A stretch of DNA of 64,000 nt from Hyalangium gracile (lineage in GTDB: Bacteria > Myxococcota > Myxococcia > Myxococcales > Myxococcaceae), in NCBI RefSeq assembly GCF_020103725.1, contig NZ_JAHXBG010000006.1, positions 372,001-436,000 on the forward strand. Direction: 5' to 3'. The notes under the pieces are model-generated. The model made no database searches, was not told where the DNA came from, and saw only the letters and a list, made by a program, of their open reading frames with translations. A program made the position numbers and the translations under genes. Of the stretch, positions 62,171 to 64,000 are shown in pieces. The stretch's first letter is position 1. Every line of letters begins with the position of its first letter.

Positions 62171-63282
62171 CGCCCTTTCCAGCGGGTGAAGTTCATCGGG
62201 ATGTTATAGCGCTTCATCTCTCTTGCGAGGACCTTCAAGACCTGGTCACGAGTCAACATCTGGCCAATCTCTTCCTCTGCATCTCGTAGCGCGCGCATGA
62301 TCAACTGATTCCATTCGCCGGGCCATGTGCGGCCCAGGCGCCAGTTGCCACCGCCGTGAATCGCCTGATGTATCGCCGTTTCCAATCGGACGCAGAACTG
62401 ATCGATATCCATGGCACCCGTGAAGCCGCGCTGCTCGAACCACTCGCGGTGCTCCTTGGGCATGACATGGTGCTCGGGTGGCTCGGCCATGCCAGCGCCC
62501 GCTTTGCCGGTTTCGTGCATGGCGCGAACCTCAGGTCCGTCGCCCAGCGCCTCGCGCACGCCCTGCGGCAGGTCCCCGCGCGCCTGAGACATCAGCACCT
62601 GGCCGGCGTGGATGCGGACGGCGGAGCTGACGGCTGGAACGGAGAGGACGCCCGCCTGCACCAGTCGGCGCATCATCTCCACCCACTCGGCAGTGACAAC
62701 CACCTGGGACCCCATCATCACGCCGTTGGAGCCCATCACCAGGCCCACGCCGAGCGAGGCAGGGGCGGCTGGGGGCAGCCGTGGCAGGGGCAGCCTCAGC
62801 ATCGAGAGCAGGGTGAGCATCTCGACGGCCTGCGCTGCCGCCATGAGCTGACCGGCGCGCTCGTTGGCGACGCGTGCTCCCTCTCGGAGGGAGTGAAACT
62901 CCCGAGAGAGCTGACCCATGAGTTCGGGCATCGCGAGCGCTGCGGCCTCCACCTGTGAGGGTTCCAGGGAGGAGAGCGCCTTCAAGGAGGGCTCGATGCG
63001 TTGCTGCACGCGGTTCATGTCCGCGTACAGCCTCTCCGTGCTGTAGGCGGGGCACTGCCGGAGCACGGCGCCAGCGAGGTGGAGGAAGTCGACCCACGCG
63101 GCAAGCAGGGTGGTGCCGGACATGGCCGCCTGGAGACGCGGGCCGGACAGGCGCAGGAGGGCCAGCTCCATGTCGGGTTCATCCACCGCCCATGCAGTGT
63201 CCGCCAACGTGGCGGCGCCACCCAACGCGCCGTGGAGCCATTGCAGTTGGTGTGAGCCGTAGGCGATGCAGCGGGTGAACAC
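62167..63282 (-). pseudogene. 5'-truncated DUF2380 lipoprotein gene
   Basis: 371 codons from a GTG at 63282 aligning end to end with residues 105-475 of the intact protein at 56978 (CIAYGSHQLQWLHGALGG against SIAYGSHQMQWLAGALGG). Residual homology runs a few codons further to ~63315, where an in-frame TAG and unrelated DNA begin. The lipobox and first 104 residues are gone, so the product cannot be exported as a lipoprotein. The C-terminal domain is complete (HHVMPKEHREWFEQRGF ... MNFTRWKGR), so it could be a silent toxin-domain reservoir. Confidence 0.7.
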
Positions 63283-63402
63283 GCCGTTGGCCCTGCCGCC
63301 AAATGAGTCCGCCTATCGCAACGAGGGGGCTGGAGGTTACGTGAGGCCCCGGAAAAACCACAGAAGCTCAGCAATCCGTCGGGAGTGTCGTGCTTCTCGG
63401 GA

Positions 63403-63430
63403 TAGAGGCGGCGGGAATCGAACCCACCGC
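63403..63430 (-). repeat. tRNA-Ser-like 3' fragment, copy 7
   Basis: TAGAGGCGGCGGGAATCGAA-CCCACCGC: the T-stem has a mismatch (CCCAC). Left flank GCTTCTCGGGAT matches copy 3 at 37523. Lies between the truncated toxin gene and the AgmX-like gene, 13 bp beyond the latter's stop. Confidence 0.75.
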
Positions 63431-63442
63431 CTCCGGGCTGTT

Positions 63443-64000
63443 TCACCTACCGGCCTGCTTGAAGATGAACGGGTAGCTGACGACCACGATGCCTCCGCCC
63501 TTGGGTTTGGGGAACTCCCAGAGCCGCACGTGGCGGGCCACGCAGGAATCCAGCTCCTTGCTGCCCGTGCTCGACTGCGTCACGTTCGACTGGAGCACCT
63601 GCCCCTGCGGCCCGATGGTGAACTGCGTCTGCACCTTGCCGTTCAGGTCCGGGTACTGGTTGAGCAGGCTCTCGAAGCAGGCGCGGATCTGCTGCCGGTG
63701 GTCCTGGATGACCTTGCGCACCAATTCCTTGTCCAGCGAGCCTTCCTTCACCTCCGGCTCCGACATGGCGATGGCCACGTCCACCGTCTGCTTGCCGGTG
63801 AGCCCCACCGCTGCCCCGTAGTCCTTGTTGCCGCCCGCGCGGCCCGATGTCCCGATGGGGCCCAGGCCGATGGTGCTCCCGCCCGAACCACCCGGGCCAC
63901 CAGGCCCCGTCTTCGTCCCCAGCCCGATGATTCCGCCTGGAGTCCCCACCGCGACGCTGACGTTGCTGATGGCGTTCCTGAGGTCGCTGTTCAGGCCGGA
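63443..64000 (-). CDS. AgmX/PglI C-terminal (TonB-like) protein, partial
   Basis: The last 185 codons; the 5' part lies beyond the window. A Gly-rich linker (GGIIGLGTKTGPGGPGGSGG) precedes an AgmX/PglI C-terminal domain: ELVRKVIQDHRQQIRACFES, GKVQTQFTIGPQGQVLQSNV, CVARHVRLWEFPKPKGGGIV. This is the TonB-like energy-coupling C-terminus found in myxobacterial gliding (AgmX/GltJ) and related envelope proteins, where it contacts outer-membrane partners. Whether this is a motility gene or another paralogue cannot be judged from the fragment. Confidence 0.88.
   Translation of the reverse strand, partial: SGLNSDLRNAISNVSVAVGTPGGIIGLGTKTGPGGPGGSGGSTIGLGPIGTSGRAGGNKDYGAAVGLTGKQTVDVAIAMSEPEVKEGSLDKELVRKVIQDHRQQIRACFESLLNQYPDLNGKVQTQFTIGPQGQVLQSNVTQSSTGSKELDSCVARHVRLWEFPKPKGGGIVVVSYPFIFKQAGR

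Overview
The window looks like chromosomal DNA of a myxobacterium, probably Cystobacterineae. It is very GC-rich with G/C-ending codons. It carries families almost confined to that group: a double-CXXCG SitI6-type immunity protein, DUF2380 lipoproteins, an AgmX/PglI C-terminal protein, a very large TPR Ser/Thr kinase beside a sigma-like gene, and many secreted lipoproteins with beta-helix, beta-propeller or kelch folds. There is no rRNA, complete tRNA, CRISPR array, transposase or integrase.

Layout. 1-2.3 kb is a worn immunity/toxin region with an AT-richer GIY-YIG-like gene. 2.5-9.1 kb holds a GlxA-type regulator and dienelactone-hydrolase-like gene, a beta-helix lipoprotein, a truncated duplicate gene, a hydrolase, a TolB-like protein and an M23 peptidase. 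9.1-13.1 kb is the sigma-like gene and the TPR kinase. 13.3-25.6 kb is the most unusual part: a set of hypothetical, low-complexity or toxin-like proteins (788-aa protein, repeat proteins with DPYA motifs, a trigger-factor-like chaperone, RNase T2, an ADP-ribosyltransferase-like protein with a small partner). Four of its transcription units start from near-consensus sigma54 promoters (TGGCAyr-N4-nTGCw), and paired 16-bp palindromes (core GTGAC-N4-GTCAC, usually 21 bp apart) lie about 85-245 bp upstream. I read this as one activator-controlled regulon of secreted or effector-like proteins.

25.8-38.4 kb contains two divergent SDR/regulator pairs, an esterase, a small protein with a type III rod-like C-terminus, a CHAP-like amidase, the intact copy of the duplicated gene, a sphingolipid-desaturase-like gene, a flavin monooxygenase, an ArsR/SRPBCC pair with a clear operator, and a secreted protein. 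38.5-55 kb is TPR, propeller and kelch proteins, DUF1993 and DUF1801 genes, a protein with a FYVE-like zinc finger, a Pat-type protein acetyltransferase, and remnants of a third SDR/AraC pair.

56-63.4 kb is a toxin-immunity array: an intact DUF2380 lipoprotein/immunity pair, a Cys-rich lipoprotein/partner pair, and a second DUF2380 pair whose toxin has lost its signal peptide. The window ends inside an AgmX-like gene. Seven copies of the 3' end of a serine-type tRNA (T-arm plus acceptor strand) are scattered at gene ends, and two abut immunity stop codons exactly. They look like old attachment sites through which cassettes were swapped. All functional statements are by eye from sequence; no database search was run.
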